Below, in pieces: positions 52,619 through 62,135 of a DNA stretch of 64,000 nt. The number at the start of each line of letters is the position of its first letter. Position 1 is the stretch's first letter. The notes under the pieces were generated by a model that ran no database searches, was not told where the DNA came from, and saw only the letters and a program-made list of their open reading frames with translations. The DNA comes from Mycolicibacterium sp. MU0053 (GTDB taxonomy: Bacteria; Actinomycetota; Actinomycetes; Mycobacteriales; Mycobacteriaceae): positions 4,154,001 through 4,218,000 of the forward strand of contig NZ_OY726397.1 of assembly GCF_963378095.1 (NCBI RefSeq). The letters are read 5' to 3'. A program made the position numbers and the translations under genes.

Positions 52619-53386
52619 ATGAGCGAGAACCGTGACGGGACCCAGAGGGTCGCTGTGGTCACCGGAGCCAGCTCCGGGATCGGCGAAGAGACCGCGAAAA
52701 CGCTTGCCGCCCTGGGCTTTCACGTGGTGGTTGCGGCGCGGCGGCATCAGCGGATCGAGGCGTTGGCCGCCGAGATCGGCGGCACCGCGGTGGTGACGGA
52801 CGTCACTGACGACGCCTCGGTGGCGGCGTTGGCCGAGACCGTGCGGCGCCTCCCCGGCCCGCTGGCCGTGCTGGTGAACAACGCCGGCGGCGCCAAGGGC
52901 CTGGAACCGGTGGCCGACGCCGACCTCGAGCACTGGCGCTGGATGTGGGAGACCAATGTGCTGGGCACGCTGCGGGTCACCCGGGCGCTGCTGAACCAGC
53001 TGATCGATTCCGGCGACGGCCTGATCGTCACGGTCACCTCGATCGCGGCGTTCGAAACCTACGACGGCGGGTCCGGCTACGCCGCGGCCAAACACGCCCA
53101 GGGTGCGGTGCACCGCACCCTGCGTGGCGAACTGCTGGGAAAGCCGGTGCGGCTCACCGAAATTGCGCCGGGCGCGGTGGAAACCGAGTTCTCGCTGGTC
53201 CGCTTCGACGGCGACGAGAAGCGTGCCGATGCCGTCTACGCCGGCATCACGCCGCTGGTCGCCCACGACGTCGCCGAGGTGATCGGATTCGTCGCCGCCC
53301 GCCCCGCGCACGTCAACCTGGATCAGATCGTGATCCGACCCCGGGACCAGGCGCCGCACGGGCGGTTCAACCGCCGGACCCCGTAG
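52619..53386 (+). CDS. Short-chain dehydrogenase/reductase
   Basis: A 255-residue classical SDR. The nucleotide loop is [20 protein letters not shown] near residue 12, the NNAG motif is [11 protein letters not shown], and the active site is [13 protein letters not shown] (YxxxK) near residue 155, with [10 protein letters not shown] supplying the serine. The ATG at 52619 is chosen over an upstream extension lacking motifs. Substrate unknown. It is divergent from the ROK regulator and its 3' end overlaps the convergent transpeptidase gene by 20 bp. Confidence 0.89.
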   Translation: MSENRDGTQRVAVVTGASSGIGEETAKTLAALGFHVVVAARRHQRIEALAAEIGGTAVVTDVTDDASVAALAETVRRLPGPLAVLVNNAGGAKGLEPVADADLEHWRWMWETNVLGTLRVTRALLNQLIDSGDGLIVTVTSIAAFETYDGGSGYAAAKHAQGAVHRTLRGELLGKPVRLTEIAPGAVETEFSLVRFDGDEKRADAVYAGITPLVAHDVAEVIGFVAARPAHVNLDQIVIRPRDQAPHGRFNRRTP

Positions 53387-54704
53387 GCACCGGCGCCTGC
53401 GTCGTCGCGGGGGCTTCGGTGGTCGGGGTGCCCGACAACGTCGGCGCATCCGTCGGTGTGGCCGGCGCGGTACTGGGCAACTGCTCGGTGGCCTCGGCAT
53501 CGGACAGCGCCGACATCGCCTGCCAGTCGGGCCAGGAGATCACCCAGTCCCAGATGTCGCCGTCGGCGTAGGACAACTCGATGCGCGTGCCGGTGACCTC
53601 GACGGGATCGCCGTAGAGCGCCGAATGGAAGTACTGCTCGGCATCCTCGAGCGACAGATTGATGCAGCCGTTGGTGACATTGGCGCTGCCCTGGGCGCCC
53701 AGGCTCGCGGGGTTGGCGTGAATGAACTCGCCGTTGTTGGAGATCCGCACCGCGAACCGTTCCCGCAGGTTGGCGTAACCGGCGGCGGGATTGGTCATGT
53801 AGAAGTCCTCGTACTTCTCGGTGACCACGTGGATGCCGCTGCGAGTCACGTTGCGATCCACGTCGCCCTCGCCGTAGCTGCACGGGAAGTCCATGATGAC
53901 CCCGACGTCGGTGAGCACCTGGAGCCGGTGACTGTTGGCGTCGGCCCGGACCACCTGGCGGCGGCCGATCGCGAAGTCCAGGGTCGAGTCGGCCGCCCCG
54001 TAGGCGCCGTCCCCGAAGTGCACGCCGTAGAGCGGGGCGTCCACGCGCACGGTCGCGCCCGCCGGGAGGTACTCCCGGGTGCGCCAATGCACCCGGGCGC
54101 CCCCGGCCTCGTCCGGCAACCAGGCCCAGCCGCCCTCCACCGGGGGTGCGACGCAGACCCGCAGCGCCCGCTCGACGGCCGCCTTGTCGCTGATCGCCCC
54201 GTCGAACTGCAGGATGATCGGCGCGGCCACCCCGACGGTCTGACCGTCGGCCAGCTGGAACTGGCCGCTGATCACCCGGCTGGGGGCCACCGTGGTGAAG
54301 CTGCCCGACACCGGGACCGCTCGACCGTCGCCCCCGATCACGGCACCGTCCCAGGTATAGGTCACGCCGTAACCGAGCGGCTCGGTGGTCATGAAGCTGG
54401 TGCGTTCGCGATCCAGCACGCCGGCGACCACCCGCCCGTCCGGGATTCGCAACGCGATTCGCTGAAACCGTCCGTAGCGGACCTGCAGGCGCACCGGCGA
54501 GGTCGGCAGCACATCGGTGGCGTCGACGGCCGGGGTGAACTCCACCTCCGGGGCCGGCGGCGCCCCGTCGTCGCCACCCGGTCCGTCCGGACCTCCGACG
54601 CAGGCGGCCAATGCCGCCGGGGCCAGCGCACCCAGTGCCAGCACACCGATCGCTCGTCGTCGCGTCACCGACGGCGGTAGCGCGGGATCGCGCGCGGGAC
54701 TCAC
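53367..54704 (-). CDS. lprQ: L,D-transpeptidase lipoprotein, LprQ type
   Basis: A 445-residue secreted enzyme that forms 3-3 peptidoglycan cross-links. The signal peptide contains [20 protein letters not shown] and a lipobox LAAC; the arginine triplet is compatible with Tat-type export. Two immunoglobulin-like regions follow, then the YkuD domain with the catalytic [20 protein letters not shown] (HxN...NGC) near residue 360. This is the LdtMt5-like enzyme (Rv0483). A GTG at 54704 is preferred; an earlier GTG at 54728 is possible. It overlaps the SDR gene by 20 bp. Confidence 0.89.
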   Translation of the reverse strand: MSPARDPALPPSVTRRRAIGVLALGALAPAALAACVGGPDGPGGDDGAPPAPEVEFTPAVDATDVLPTSPVRLQVRYGRFQRIALRIPDGRVVAGVLDRERTSFMTTEPLGYGVTYTWDGAVIGGDGRAVPVSGSFTTVAPSRVISGQFQLADGQTVGVAAPIILQFDGAISDKAAVERALRVCVAPPVEGGWAWLPDEAGGARVHWRTREYLPAGATVRVDAPLYGVHFGDGAYGAADSTLDFAIGRRQVVRADANSHRLQVLTDVGVIMDFPCSYGEGDVDRNVTRSGIHVVTEKYEDFYMTNPAAGYANLRERFAVRISNNGEFIHANPASLGAQGSANVTNGCINLSLEDAEQYFHSALYGDPVEVTGTRIELSYADGDIWDWVISWPDWQAMSALSDAEATEQLPSTAPATPTDAPTLSGTPTTEAPATTQAPVPTGSGG

Positions 54705-54738
54705 ACCATAAAAGGGTACGGCCCCCACCGGCGCACGG

Positions 54739-55800
54739 TCAGATCACCGCGCCGATGATCACCGGTTCGGGCTCCAGCCGGATGCCGAAGGTCGCCAGCA
54801 CACCGTCGCGCACCCGCCGCGCCAACGCGACGATATCGGCGCCGGTGGCGCTGCCTCGGTTGGTCAGGGCCAGCGCATGCTTGGTGGACAGCCGCGCCGG
54901 CGCGTCGGCCCCCGGGAAGCCCTTGCCGAAGCCGGCGGCCTCGACCAACCAGCCGGCGGCCAGCTTCACCTCGGCGCCGGCCGGATAGTGCGGGACGGCA
55001 CCGTCGGCCTTCGCGGCGACGGCCTCGAAGGCCGCGCGGCTGACCACCGGATTGGTGAAAAACGAACCGACGCTCCAGGTGTCGTGGTCGGCCGCGTCCA
55101 GCACCATGCCTTTGCCGCGGCGCAGTGCCAGCACGGCCTCTCGCACCCGCGCCGGCTCCACCCGGTCACCGGCCGCGGCGCCCAGCGTGTCGGCCAACTC
55201 CCCGTACCGCAGCGGCGCGCTGCGACCCCGGTCGTCCAGCGCGAACTCGACCTCCAGCACCACGTGGTTGCCCGCGTCGGGTCCGTGCTTGAGCACACTG
55301 GTGCGATAGCCGAAACGCAGCGCCTCGGGACCCACCCAGGACACCTCGCCGGAGCGACGGTCCAGCAACCGGACGCGCGTGATGGTGTCGGCGACCTCGG
55401 CCCCATAGGCTCCGACGTTCTGCACGGGCGTGGCACCCGCCGAACCGGGGATGCCGGACAGGCATTCGAGCCCGCCCAGCCCCGCGTTCAACGACGCCAC
55501 CACCACGTCATCCCAGGCGGCGCCGGCCTCGGCCCGCACCAGGTTGCCGTCGACGGCGATGTGGTCGGTGGCCACTCGCACCACCGTCAGATCCGCCCGA
55601 TCACCGGTCAGCACCACGTTGGAGCCGCCGGCGAGCAGCAGAACCGGCTCGTCCCGCAGCGCGTGCAGGGCCGCCACAATCTGCTCGGTTTCGACCGCCG
55701 TGACGAGCCGACGCGCCACCGGCCCCACCCGCAGGGTGGTCAGGGACGCCAGCGGCACCTGCTCGGTCACCGCCGCGCCCGCGAATTGTGAACCGGCCAC
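54739..55800 (-). CDS. murB: UDP-N-acetylenolpyruvoylglucosamine reductase MurB
   Basis: A 353-residue FAD enzyme of peptidoglycan synthesis. The FAD-binding part has [20 protein letters not shown] near residue 52 and [20 protein letters not shown] near 110, the catalytic serine region is in [13 protein letters not shown], and the C-terminal glutamate is near [14 protein letters not shown]. It begins at a GTG. It is 10 bp upstream of the transpeptidase gene on the same strand, linking two cell-wall steps. Confidence 0.95.
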   Translation of the reverse strand: MAGSQFAGAAVTEQVPLASLTTLRVGPVARRLVTAVETEQIVAALHALRDEPVLLLAGGSNVVLTGDRADLTVVRVATDHIAVDGNLVRAEAGAAWDDVVVASLNAGLGGLECLSGIPGSAGATPVQNVGAYGAEVADTITRVRLLDRRSGEVSWVGPEALRFGYRTSVLKHGPDAGNHVVLEVEFALDDRGRSAPLRYGELADTLGAAAGDRVEPARVREAVLALRRGKGMVLDAADHDTWSVGSFFTNPVVSRAAFEAVAAKADGAVPHYPAGAEVKLAAGWLVEAAGFGKGFPGADAPARLSTKHALALTNRGSATGADIVALARRVRDGVLATFGIRLEPEPVIIGAVI

Positions 55801-55826
55801 GGGCCGTAACGGTAGCGTGACCAGTC

Positions 55827-56336
55827 ATGCCGCGTTCATTCGACTTGTCGGCCAACTACCAGGGCAACGTTGCGCAGGTGCATTCGGCGTTCGCCGACGA
55901 GCAATTCTGGCTGGCCCGGCTCGACGACTCCGGCGCCGACGACGCCACCCTGGATGCCCTCGTCATCGCCGCGGACGGCGCGATCGACGTCACCACCACC
56001 CAGGTGCTACGGGCCGATCGGCTGCCCGGTTTCGTCACCCAGTTGTATCGCGGCGACCTGCACATCACGCGCAAGGAGTCCTGGAGTGCGGTCGTCGCGG
56101 ACCGCTCGACCGCGGCGATCGCGGCCCACATCCCCGGCGCTCCGGTGGCGGCCACCGGAGCCGGCAATCTCTACCCGGACGGCGCGGGCGCCAAGGTCGA
56201 TCTGACGATCACGGTGGAGGTCAAAATCCCGCTGCTGGGCGGCAAGGTCGAGGGGTTCATCGGCAGTCAGCTCGCCGAGCTGCTGATCAGCGAGCAACGA
56301 TTCACCACGGCCTGGATCCTGGACCGGCAACACTGA
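55827..56336 (+). CDS. DUF2505 protein (polyketide cyclase-like fold)
   Basis: A 169-residue protein starting MPRSFDLSANYQGNVAQVHS and containing TTTQVLRADRLPGFVTQLYR and DLTITVEVKIPLLGGKVEGF near the C-terminus, which match DUF2505 of the START-like group. It is the Rv0481c-type gene. It probably binds a hydrophobic ligand. Its TGA overlaps the CTG that appears to start the next gene. Confidence 0.87.
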   Translation: MPRSFDLSANYQGNVAQVHSAFADEQFWLARLDDSGADDATLDALVIAADGAIDVTTTQVLRADRLPGFVTQLYRGDLHITRKESWSAVVADRSTAAIAAHIPGAPVAATGAGNLYPDGAGAKVDLTITVEVKIPLLGGKVEGFIGSQLAELLISEQRFTTAWILDRQH

Positions 56337-57133
56337 GCGGCAAGCCGACGCCGCATCGCCCGATCGGACAGCCGACCCGCGGCACCACCGGACACAACCG
56401 GTTGCGGCGGGCCGACCGGTGGCTGGTGCATTCACCGCGGGTGGTCGCGGCGCTGGCCGCGGCCGCCGATCCGCTGGTGGTCGACCTGGGCTACGGCGCC
56501 CTGCCGGTGACGACGTTGGAGTTGGCGGCCCGGTTGCGCGGGGTGCGTCCCGATGTCCGGATGGTCGGACTGGAGATCGATCCCGAGCGGGTCCGCGCCG
56601 GGCGCGCCGCCGCCACCGGTGCGGTGGACTTCGCGTTGGGCGGCTTCGAGCTCGCCGGCCTGCATCCGGTGTTGGTGCGCGCGTTCAACGTGCTGCGGCA
56701 GTACCCGGCCGAAGAGGTCCCCGGCGCGTGGTCAACCATGCGGGCCGCGCTGGCCCCCGGTGGCCTCATCGTCGACGGCACCTGCGACGAGTTGGGGCGA
56801 CGGTCGTCCTGGGTGCTGTTGGACCGCGACGGCCCGGTGAGCCTGACGCTGGCGTGCGACCCGCGGCACATCGAACGCCCCTCGGATCTGGCCGAGCGGT
56901 TGCCGAAGGTGCTGATCCACCTCAACGTGGCTGGGCAACCGGTGCACGAGTTGCTCACCGCCGCCGACCGGGCCTGGGCGGCCACGGCCGCCCACGGCGT
57001 CTTCGGGCCCGGGGAACGCTGGCGGGCCATGCTGACCGCGCTGCAGGACGCGGGGGTGCCGCTGCAGCCGGTACGGCGCAAGATCCGCGACGCGGTGCTG
57101 ACCGTGCCGTGGTCCGTCGTCGCCCCCGCCTGA
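56333..57133 (+). CDS. SAM-dependent methyltransferase with apparent CTG start
   Basis: A 266-residue class I methyltransferase: VVDLGYGALPVTTLELAARL (motif I), VGLEIDPERVRAGRAA (motif II), and a VRAFNVLRQYPAEEVPGAW core. The N-terminal PTPHRPIGQPTRGTTGHNRL, then RRADRWLVHSP, is a conserved family start. It lies upstream of the first in-frame TTG at 56402, so translation must begin earlier. The only plausible codon is CTG at 56333, overlapping the preceding TGA as CTGA. No ATG, GTG or TTG is in frame before it. Substrate unknown. Confidence 0.8.
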   Translation: MSGKPTPHRPIGQPTRGTTGHNRLRRADRWLVHSPRVVAALAAAADPLVVDLGYGALPVTTLELAARLRGVRPDVRMVGLEIDPERVRAGRAAATGAVDFALGGFELAGLHPVLVRAFNVLRQYPAEEVPGAWSTMRAALAPGGLIVDGTCDELGRRSSWVLLDRDGPVSLTLACDPRHIERPSDLAERLPKVLIHLNVAGQPVHELLTAADRAWAATAAHGVFGPGERWRAMLTALQDAGVPLQPVRRKIRDAVLTVPWSVVAPA

Positions 57134-57150
57134 GCCGGACTTCGGTCACC

Positions 57151-57169
57151 ATATCTTTGCCTAGCCTAA
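57151..57169. promoter_or_regulatory. Possible IdeR/iron-box-like sequence
   Basis: Read on the minus strand, the 19-bp stretch matches the IdeR consensus TTAGGTTAGGCTAACCTAA at 14 of 19 positions (starting TTAGGCTAGGCAAAG). It lies just after the methyltransferase stop, 235 bp before the leader ORF of the MarR gene. The match is partial and the consensus is recalled from memory, so confidence is modest. Confidence 0.35.
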
Positions 57170-57404
57170 TTAACATTTCCGTCAGCCGCTGCACCGGTCG
57201 TGACTACGGATGTTCTCATTGCTGTCCGGCAGGCAAATTAGAAGATTGCTCAAATAATTCACTCACCTGCGCCCGAGTTCTCGATACCGGCGTTAAGCTA
57301 CCGGACATGCGCGAAGGAACGTGTTCTAGTACGCCACGGCAGCCCTGCTCCCGCCGCGTCGGCCAGACCCGTAGTCAACTTTGCCAGAAGGGGTGATTAC
57401 GACA

Positions 57405-57476
57405 ATGAACAGCGACTTTTCGTCACGCTGCGCATTGCGGGCGGCCGTCCTCGGACGGCGACCCCATGACTTCTAG
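57405..57476 (+). CDS. 23-residue leader ORF overlapping the MarR start
   Basis: ATG-initiated peptide MNSDFSSRCALRAAVLGRR plus PHDF, ending in TAG inside the MarR coding region (overlap of 11 bp). An AGAAGGGG site precedes it by about 11 bp. The downstream MarR gene has no strong ribosome-binding site of its own visible, so coupling or attenuation is plausible. Short ORFs of this sort are easily false; conservation would be the test. Confidence 0.5.
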   Translation: MNSDFSSRCALRAAVLGRRPHDF

Positions 57477-57999
57477 CGTGCTGCGTGAATACGACACCCC
57501 GTCTGAGGATCCGGCCGGTTCACCGGCGCAACTCGACGCCGCCGAGCAGCAGTCCTGGCAGCGGTTCCTGGACGCGTCCACGCTGCTGCTCGAGACGTTG
57601 AACCGCGAACTCAAAGCCGTACACCAGCTCACCCTCTACGACGTCCTGCTGCTGGACCGGCTCGCCAAGTCCGAGGGTGGCGCCGCCCGAATGAGCGACC
57701 TCGCCAATGACCTGGTGCTCATTCCGAGTCGGGTGACCGCGCAGATCCGCCGGCTGGAGACCCAAGGCTTGGTACATCGGCAGGCGTGCCGCAACGACCG
57801 CCGCAGCGTGATCGCCCGCATCACCGAGCGGGGCCGGTCTCGGCTCGGGCCGGCGCTTCGGACCTACGCCGAGGGCGTCCGCGCCCTGTACTTGAACCCA
57901 CTCTCCCGCCAGCAGGCCGGGGCCCTCGGCGATAGCTGCCGCCGCGTCAGCACGGGTCTGAAGGCATCGGGATTGTTCCTGAAACCACCTCCTTCCTAG
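57466..57999 (+). CDS. MarR-family transcriptional regulator
   Basis: A 177-residue winged-helix protein. The recognition part is ARMSDLANDLVLIPSRVTAQ and IRRLETQGLVHRQACRNDRR, the wing is VIARITERGRSRLG, and a leading helix is LDASTLLLETLNRELKAVHQ. It begins with an ATG preceded closely by the end of the leader ORF. It lies 90 bp before the nitrilase gene on the same strand. The ligand is unknown. It has no counterpart next to the nitrilase gene in my memory of the M. tuberculosis order. Confidence 0.88.
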   Translation: MTSSVLREYDTPSEDPAGSPAQLDAAEQQSWQRFLDASTLLLETLNRELKAVHQLTLYDVLLLDRLAKSEGGAARMSDLANDLVLIPSRVTAQIRRLETQGLVHRQACRNDRRSVIARITERGRSRLGPALRTYAEGVRALYLNPLSRQQAGALGDSCRRVSTGLKASGLFLKPPPS

Positions 58000-58089
58000 T
58001 GCGGTGCGCTGGGCGCCCGACCAAGGCGGGTGGCCTCCGGCCCGCCGCTGACCGTCCTGGCCGCCGGGGTCCGCGTCTAGCCTGAAACC

Positions 58090-58905
58090 ATGCGTATTGC
58101 TCTCGCCCAGATCACCACCGGTACCGACCCGGCGGCCAACCTGGCGACCGTCGAGGAGATCAGCCACCGGGCCGCGGCCGAGGGCGCGAGCCTGGTGGTG
58201 TTCCCCGAGGCCACCATGTGCCGATTCGGGGTGCCGTTGGGACCGATCGCGCAGCCCCTCGACGGGCCGTGGGCCGACGGGGTGCGGCGGATCGCGGCGG
58301 CGGCCGACCTCACCGTGGTCGCGGGCATGTTCTGCCCGGCGCCCGATGGCCGGGTGACCAACACCCTGATCGCCGCCGGACCCGACGTCGATACGCATTA
58401 CGACAAGATCCACCTCTATGACGCCTTCGGGTTCACCGAGTCGCGCACGGTGGCACCCGGCTTCACCCCGGTGACCATCGAGGTCGCGGGCGTCACGGTC
58501 GGCCTGACCACGTGTTACGACATCCGTTTCCCCGAGTTGTATGTCGAGTTGGCGCGTCGCGGTGCGCAGCTGATCACGGTCAGCGCCTCCTGGGGGTCGG
58601 GCCCCGGCAAGCTCGAGCAGTGGACCCTGCTGGCCCGGGCCCGCGGGCTGGACACCGCCGGCTACCTCGCCGCGGTGGATCAGGCCTATCCGGGCGACGA
58701 ACTCGCGGCGGCCGGGCCCACCGGCGTCGGCGGCAGCCTGCTGGTCGGTCCGTACGGCCAGGTGCTGGCCGCGGCGGAGGCGGATCCGCAGCTCATCGTC
58801 TGCGACGTGGACGTCGAGACGGTCGCCAAGGCACGCGACGCGTTGGCCGTGCTGACCAACCGCTCGCCCTTCACTCAGCTCGATAGGGCAGAATCGCGCG
58901 GGTGA
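58090..58905 (+). CDS. Carbon-nitrogen hydrolase (nitrilase superfamily)
   Basis: A 271-residue hydrolase with the catalytic triad glutamate in VVFPEATMCRFG, lysine in HYDKIHLYDAFGF and cysteine in LTTCYDIRFPELYVELARRG. These enzymes hydrolyse amides or nitriles; members of the omega-amidase branch look similar, and the mycobacterial Rv0480c-type protein belongs here. The ATG at 58090 is used. Its stop overlaps the next gene as GTGA. Confidence 0.9.
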   Translation: MRIALAQITTGTDPAANLATVEEISHRAAAEGASLVVFPEATMCRFGVPLGPIAQPLDGPWADGVRRIAAAADLTVVAGMFCPAPDGRVTNTLIAAGPDVDTHYDKIHLYDAFGFTESRTVAPGFTPVTIEVAGVTVGLTTCYDIRFPELYVELARRGAQLITVSASWGSGPGKLEQWTLLARARGLDTAGYLAAVDQAYPGDELAAAGPTGVGGSLLVGPYGQVLAAAEADPQLIVCDVDVETVAKARDALAVLTNRSPFTQLDRAESRG

Positions 58906-59912
58906 CGAATCCGCCGCAGGGCAACGACCCGACGTGGGCCCGCCCCCCGCAAGGCACGCCCCCGCCCGAGTCCTTCAATCCCACCGAACGCATGAGCACC
59001 GCCCCGGGCGCCGAGGCCCGGCCCACCGAGCGGATGGAGCGACCCGCACCGGAACCGGATCCGGCCACCCAATACATCCCACGCCCGGATGCGCCCCCGC
59101 CGGGCGCGCCGGGAACCCCGCCGCCGGGCGCGCCGGGAACCCCGCCGCCGGTCGAACCGGAGCGGGGCAGCGCGCTGCGCAGGTTCTTCCGGGACCCGCT
59201 GTCGATCGTGCTGGTACTGGTGATCGTGGCCGCGTTGTCGATCGCCGGCGTGCTCGGCGGCGAGCTGTACGCCCGCAAACGCGCCAATAGCATTGTGGCC
59301 CAGGTGACTTCGTGCGTAGTGCAGGACGAAGCCACCGCGTCCTTCGGGGTGGTGCCGCCGTTCCTGTGGCAGCACGTCCGCGGCGACTACACCAATATCT
59401 CCATCGAGACCGCCGGTAACCAGGTCCGCGACGCCAAGGGCATGAAGGTCAACATCGAGATCGAGGATGTCCGGCTGCAGGAGACCGCGAACTCCGGGGG
59501 CACCATCGGATCGCTGGTGGCGACCATCACCTGGACCGCCGAGGGCATCAAGCAGACCGTGCAGGACGCGATCCCGCTGTTCGGGGGCATCATCTCGAGC
59601 GCCCAGACCAACCCGAACGACGGCACCATCGAACTGCGTGGCGCGCTGGGCAGCGTCACGACCAAACCGCGGGTCGAGGACGACGGCCTGGCGCTGGAGG
59701 TGCTCAGCGTCAGCGGGCTCGGGTTCAGCCTCCCGCGCGAAACCGTGCAGCCTGCGCTGGACATGTTCACCTCGCAGCTGACCAAGAACTACCCGATGGG
59801 TATCCACGCGGACAGCGTGACCGTCACCGACACCGGCGTGACGGCCCAGTTCTCGACCACCAACGCCGACATCCCGCTGAGCAACGAGGATCCCTGCTTC
59901 GCCGGTCTGTGA
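58902..59912 (+). CDS. DUF2993 (LmeA-like) membrane-anchored protein
   Basis: A 336-residue protein. Residues 1-85 are a proline-rich cytoplasmic tail with a tandem 24-bp repeat (PPGAPGTPPPGAPGTPPP) at 59098-59145; a membrane helix follows (LSIVLVLVIVAALSIAGVLG), then a DUF2993 domain beginning YARKRANSIVAQVTSCVVQD with beta-rich repeats. Family members such as LmeA bind phospholipids and act in cell-envelope lipid or mannan processes. The GTG overlaps the nitrilase stop (GTGA). Converges with deoC. Confidence 0.86.
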   Translation: MTNPPQGNDPTWARPPQGTPPPESFNPTERMSTAPGAEARPTERMERPAPEPDPATQYIPRPDAPPPGAPGTPPPGAPGTPPPVEPERGSALRRFFRDPLSIVLVLVIVAALSIAGVLGGELYARKRANSIVAQVTSCVVQDEATASFGVVPPFLWQHVRGDYTNISIETAGNQVRDAKGMKVNIEIEDVRLQETANSGGTIGSLVATITWTAEGIKQTVQDAIPLFGGIISSAQTNPNDGTIELRGALGSVTTKPRVEDDGLALEVLSVSGLGFSLPRETVQPALDMFTSQLTKNYPMGIHADSVTVTDTGVTAQFSTTNADIPLSNEDPCFAGL

Positions 59913-59922
59913 CAGGCGGCCG

Positions 59923-60600
59923 TCAGGAAAGGCCGTCGAGCACCGCGGCGGTGCCCGACAACCCGAGCCGGGTGGCGCCGGCCTCGAGTAGCGCGATCGC
60001 ATCGGCGGCCGTGCGGATCCCGCCGCTGGCCTTGACGCCGAGGTCGGCACCGACCGCGGCCGCCATGATCGAGATCGCGGTCACCGACGCTCCGCCGGCG
60101 GGGTGAAACCCGGTCGAGGTCTTGACAAAATCGGCGCCCGCGTCGGCCGCGGCGCGGCACGCCGACGTCAGGGTGTCGGCGTCGGCGAGCGAAAGCAGCG
60201 CCGCGGATTCGACGATGACCTTGAGCACGGCCGTCGGCACCGCCTTGCGGACCGCGGCCACCTCGGCGGTCACCGCGGCGAAATCCCCGCTCAGCGCGGC
60301 TCCGACGTCGAGGACCATGTCGACCTCGGCAGCGCCGGCGGCCACCGCCAGCGCGGCCTCGCGGGCCTTGATCTCGCGCAGATGCTTACCGGAGGGGAAA
60401 CCGGCCACCGTGGCAACGGTCAGGTCGGCCGGGGCCGCCGCGACTGCGGCGTCGACCATCGACGGCGACACGCACACCGCGAAGGCGCCCACCGCCACGG
60501 CCTCGGCCACCAGCGCCGTCACCGCCGCGGTGGTGGCCTCGGGTTTGAGCAGGGTGTGATCGACGAGCGCGGCCACCCGCTCGCGGGTCCAATCCGACAT
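59923..60600 (-). CDS. deoC: Deoxyribose-phosphate aldolase DeoC
   Basis: A 225-residue class I aldolase. The Schiff-base lysine is in [18 protein letters not shown] near residue 160, the proton relay lysine in [15 protein letters not shown], and [10 protein letters not shown] near the start is a family motif. It cleaves 2-deoxyribose-5-phosphate. The ATG overlaps the previous stop by one base (TGATG). Rv0478-type gene, converging with the DUF2993 gene. Confidence 0.94.
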   Translation of the reverse strand: MSDWTRERVAALVDHTLLKPEATTAAVTALVAEAVAVGAFAVCVSPSMVDAAVAAAPADLTVATVAGFPSGKHLREIKAREAALAVAAGAAEVDMVLDVGAALSGDFAAVTAEVAAVRKAVPTAVLKVIVESAALLSLADADTLTSACRAAADAGADFVKTSTGFHPAGGASVTAISIMAAAVGADLGVKASGGIRTAADAIALLEAGATRLGLSGTAAVLDGLS

Positions 60601-61022
60601 CAGAAGGGCTCCTGGGTGCCGCCGGGGTTGCAACCGGTCTCGATCATGGTCGCGGGATCGACCTGAGGACGCCACGGCTCCAGATTCCAACTGGACTTGC
60701 CGGGGTGCGCGAACTCCGCCAGTTGCCAGTGGCACCGGAACTGCTCGTGCATCCCGGGGATGTCGGCCTCCGGTGCGGCCGCGAGCACCTGGCGCCACGC
60801 CGCCTCGCCCACGGCCCGGTTGCGCAACTGGCCGGCCTCGGCGCGGCCCACCGCGGTGGGGTACACGCGCAGACTTTTCAGATCCCCCCACTGGGCCCAC
60901 TCGGCGTGCTCGATCAATGCCGGCGTCGGTGCGGCCTCGTCGGCGCCGGCGGTGGCGAGCGCCGGGCACATGGCGAGGCCGGACAACACCGCCAGGGTCG
61001 CGGTGACCAACGGCAGGCGCAT
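60600..61022 (-). CDS. Secreted DUF2599 protein
   Basis: A 140-residue secreted protein with a signal peptide ([20 protein letters not shown] then ATAGADE) and a mature part [43 protein letters not shown]2599 proteins have cysteines ([10 protein letters not shown] and [10 protein letters not shown]) that may pair. The Rv0477-type gene. It is coupled to deoC by one base of overlap. Function unknown. Confidence 0.84.
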   Translation of the reverse strand: MRLPLVTATLAVLSGLAMCPALATAGADEAAPTPALIEHAEWAQWGDLKSLRVYPTAVGRAEAGQLRNRAVGEAAWRQVLAAAPEADIPGMHEQFRCHWQLAEFAHPGKSSWNLEPWRPQVDPATMIETGCNPGGTQEPF

Positions 61023-61027
61023 CGCGC

Positions 61028-61312
61028 TCAGCGCGACTTTCCCTGGATCTCGAGGAGTTTGGGCTTGACGTCGACGAGGTAGACGCCCGCGGCCGTCGCA
61101 CAGATCGCGGCCCCGAAGATGCCCTGGAACAGCAGCAGCAACAACAACCCGCCGCCGAGGATCAGCAGCCAGACCGGCTTGGTGAGCTTGTCGACTGCGG
61201 GGTAGGCGTCGGCGCCCTGCATAGCGGCGTGCACAAACGCATAGAGGCCGGCGCCGGCTGCGGCGATCATGACGACCAACACAATGACGCCCATTAGGTT
61301 GGCAAGAATCAC
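61028..61312 (-). CDS. DUF2516 membrane protein
   Basis: A 94-residue protein with two or three helices: [20 protein letters not shown] and [20 protein letters not shown], with a short basic tail [12 protein letters not shown]. It matches DUF2516 and the Rv0476-type gene. It lies between hbhA and the secreted protein gene on the same strand. Function unknown. Confidence 0.86.
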   Translation of the reverse strand: MILANLMGVIVLVVMIAAAGAGLYAFVHAAMQGADAYPAVDKLTKPVWLLILGGGLLLLLLFQGIFGAAICATAAGVYLVDVKPKLLEIQGKSR

Positions 61313-61385
61313 CTCACCACCCTAATCGGGCGTCATCGGCTGGTCGACTCCAGGCTGTGCCGCTTCGTCGACCCGGCTACGGGTT

Positions 61386-62063
61386 TTACTTCTGGGTGAC
61401 CTTCTTGGCCGGCGCCTTCTTGGCCGGAGCCTTGGCGGCGGCAGCCTTCTTGGCCGGCGTCTTCTTGGCCGGGGCCTTCTTGGCGGGCGCCTTCTTGGCG
61501 GCCTTCTCCACGGCGATCTCGGCTTCCAGCACGGCGTCATCGACGCGGCCGGGCAGATCGACACCGACCAGCTTGGCCGCCCGCTCGCCTACGGCACGGG
61601 TCTGCGCCGCAACGGTGCCCAGCGCATCCTGGGTGACCTCGACGGCCTGGCCCACGTAGCCCTCGGCACGCCCGGCGGCGTCCTCGATGACCGGCTGGTT
61701 GCGCAGCCGCTCAAGGGCGGCCTCGCCGCGCTCGACGAGCCGGTTGTAGGTGGTCTGTGCCTGCTCGGCGTAGCCCTCCGCGACGCGGCGGAGCTCGTCG
61801 GCGGTCAGCTTCTCACGCAGGTCGCCGAACTCCTTGGGCAGCTCTTCCTGCAGCTGCACCAACCGGTCCCGCGCCTCGTCGACGCGCCCGGTCAGCTTGG
61901 CGCGACGCTCCTCCGCGCGGCTGCCGACGTCGGTGCGGGCCCCTTCGGCACGCTCGCGCAGGGTGACGACGATCTCGTTGACGGTGGCCAGGGCCAGATC
62001 GGCGGCGCCGACGGCAGCCAGCAACGGGGTCTTCAGCTCTTCGATGGTCGGGTTCTCTGCCAT
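61386..62063 (-). CDS. hbhA: Heparin-binding hemagglutinin HbhA
   Basis: A 225-residue surface adhesin. The N-terminus [20 protein letters not shown] is the family start, the middle is a long coiled coil ([39 protein letters not shown]), and the C-terminus is a lysine/alanine/proline repeat ([18 protein letters not shown]) that binds heparan sulfate and is methylated in M. tuberculosis. The ATG at 62063 follows GAGAGG. HbhA mediates epithelial adhesion and may carry lipids. Confidence 0.94.
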   Translation of the reverse strand: MAENPTIEELKTPLLAAVGAADLALATVNEIVVTLRERAEGARTDVGSRAEERRAKLTGRVDEARDRLVQLQEELPKEFGDLREKLTADELRRVAEGYAEQAQTTYNRLVERGEAALERLRNQPVIEDAAGRAEGYVGQAVEVTQDALGTVAAQTRAVGERAAKLVGVDLPGRVDDAVLEAEIAVEKAAKKAPAKKAPAKKTPAKKAAAAKAPAKKAPAKKVTQK

Positions 62064-62135
62064 GTTGATCATTCCTCTCGGTCGCAAAATCTGTGGTTTC
62101 CGGTGTTGGGCGGGTGTGCTTCGGTCGCGCTGTGG

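Noticed and set aside
61430..61510. Repeated GCC/GGC units near the hbhA end as a DNA repeat element
   Set aside because: They are explained by the lysine/alanine/proline repeats of the HbhA C-terminus.
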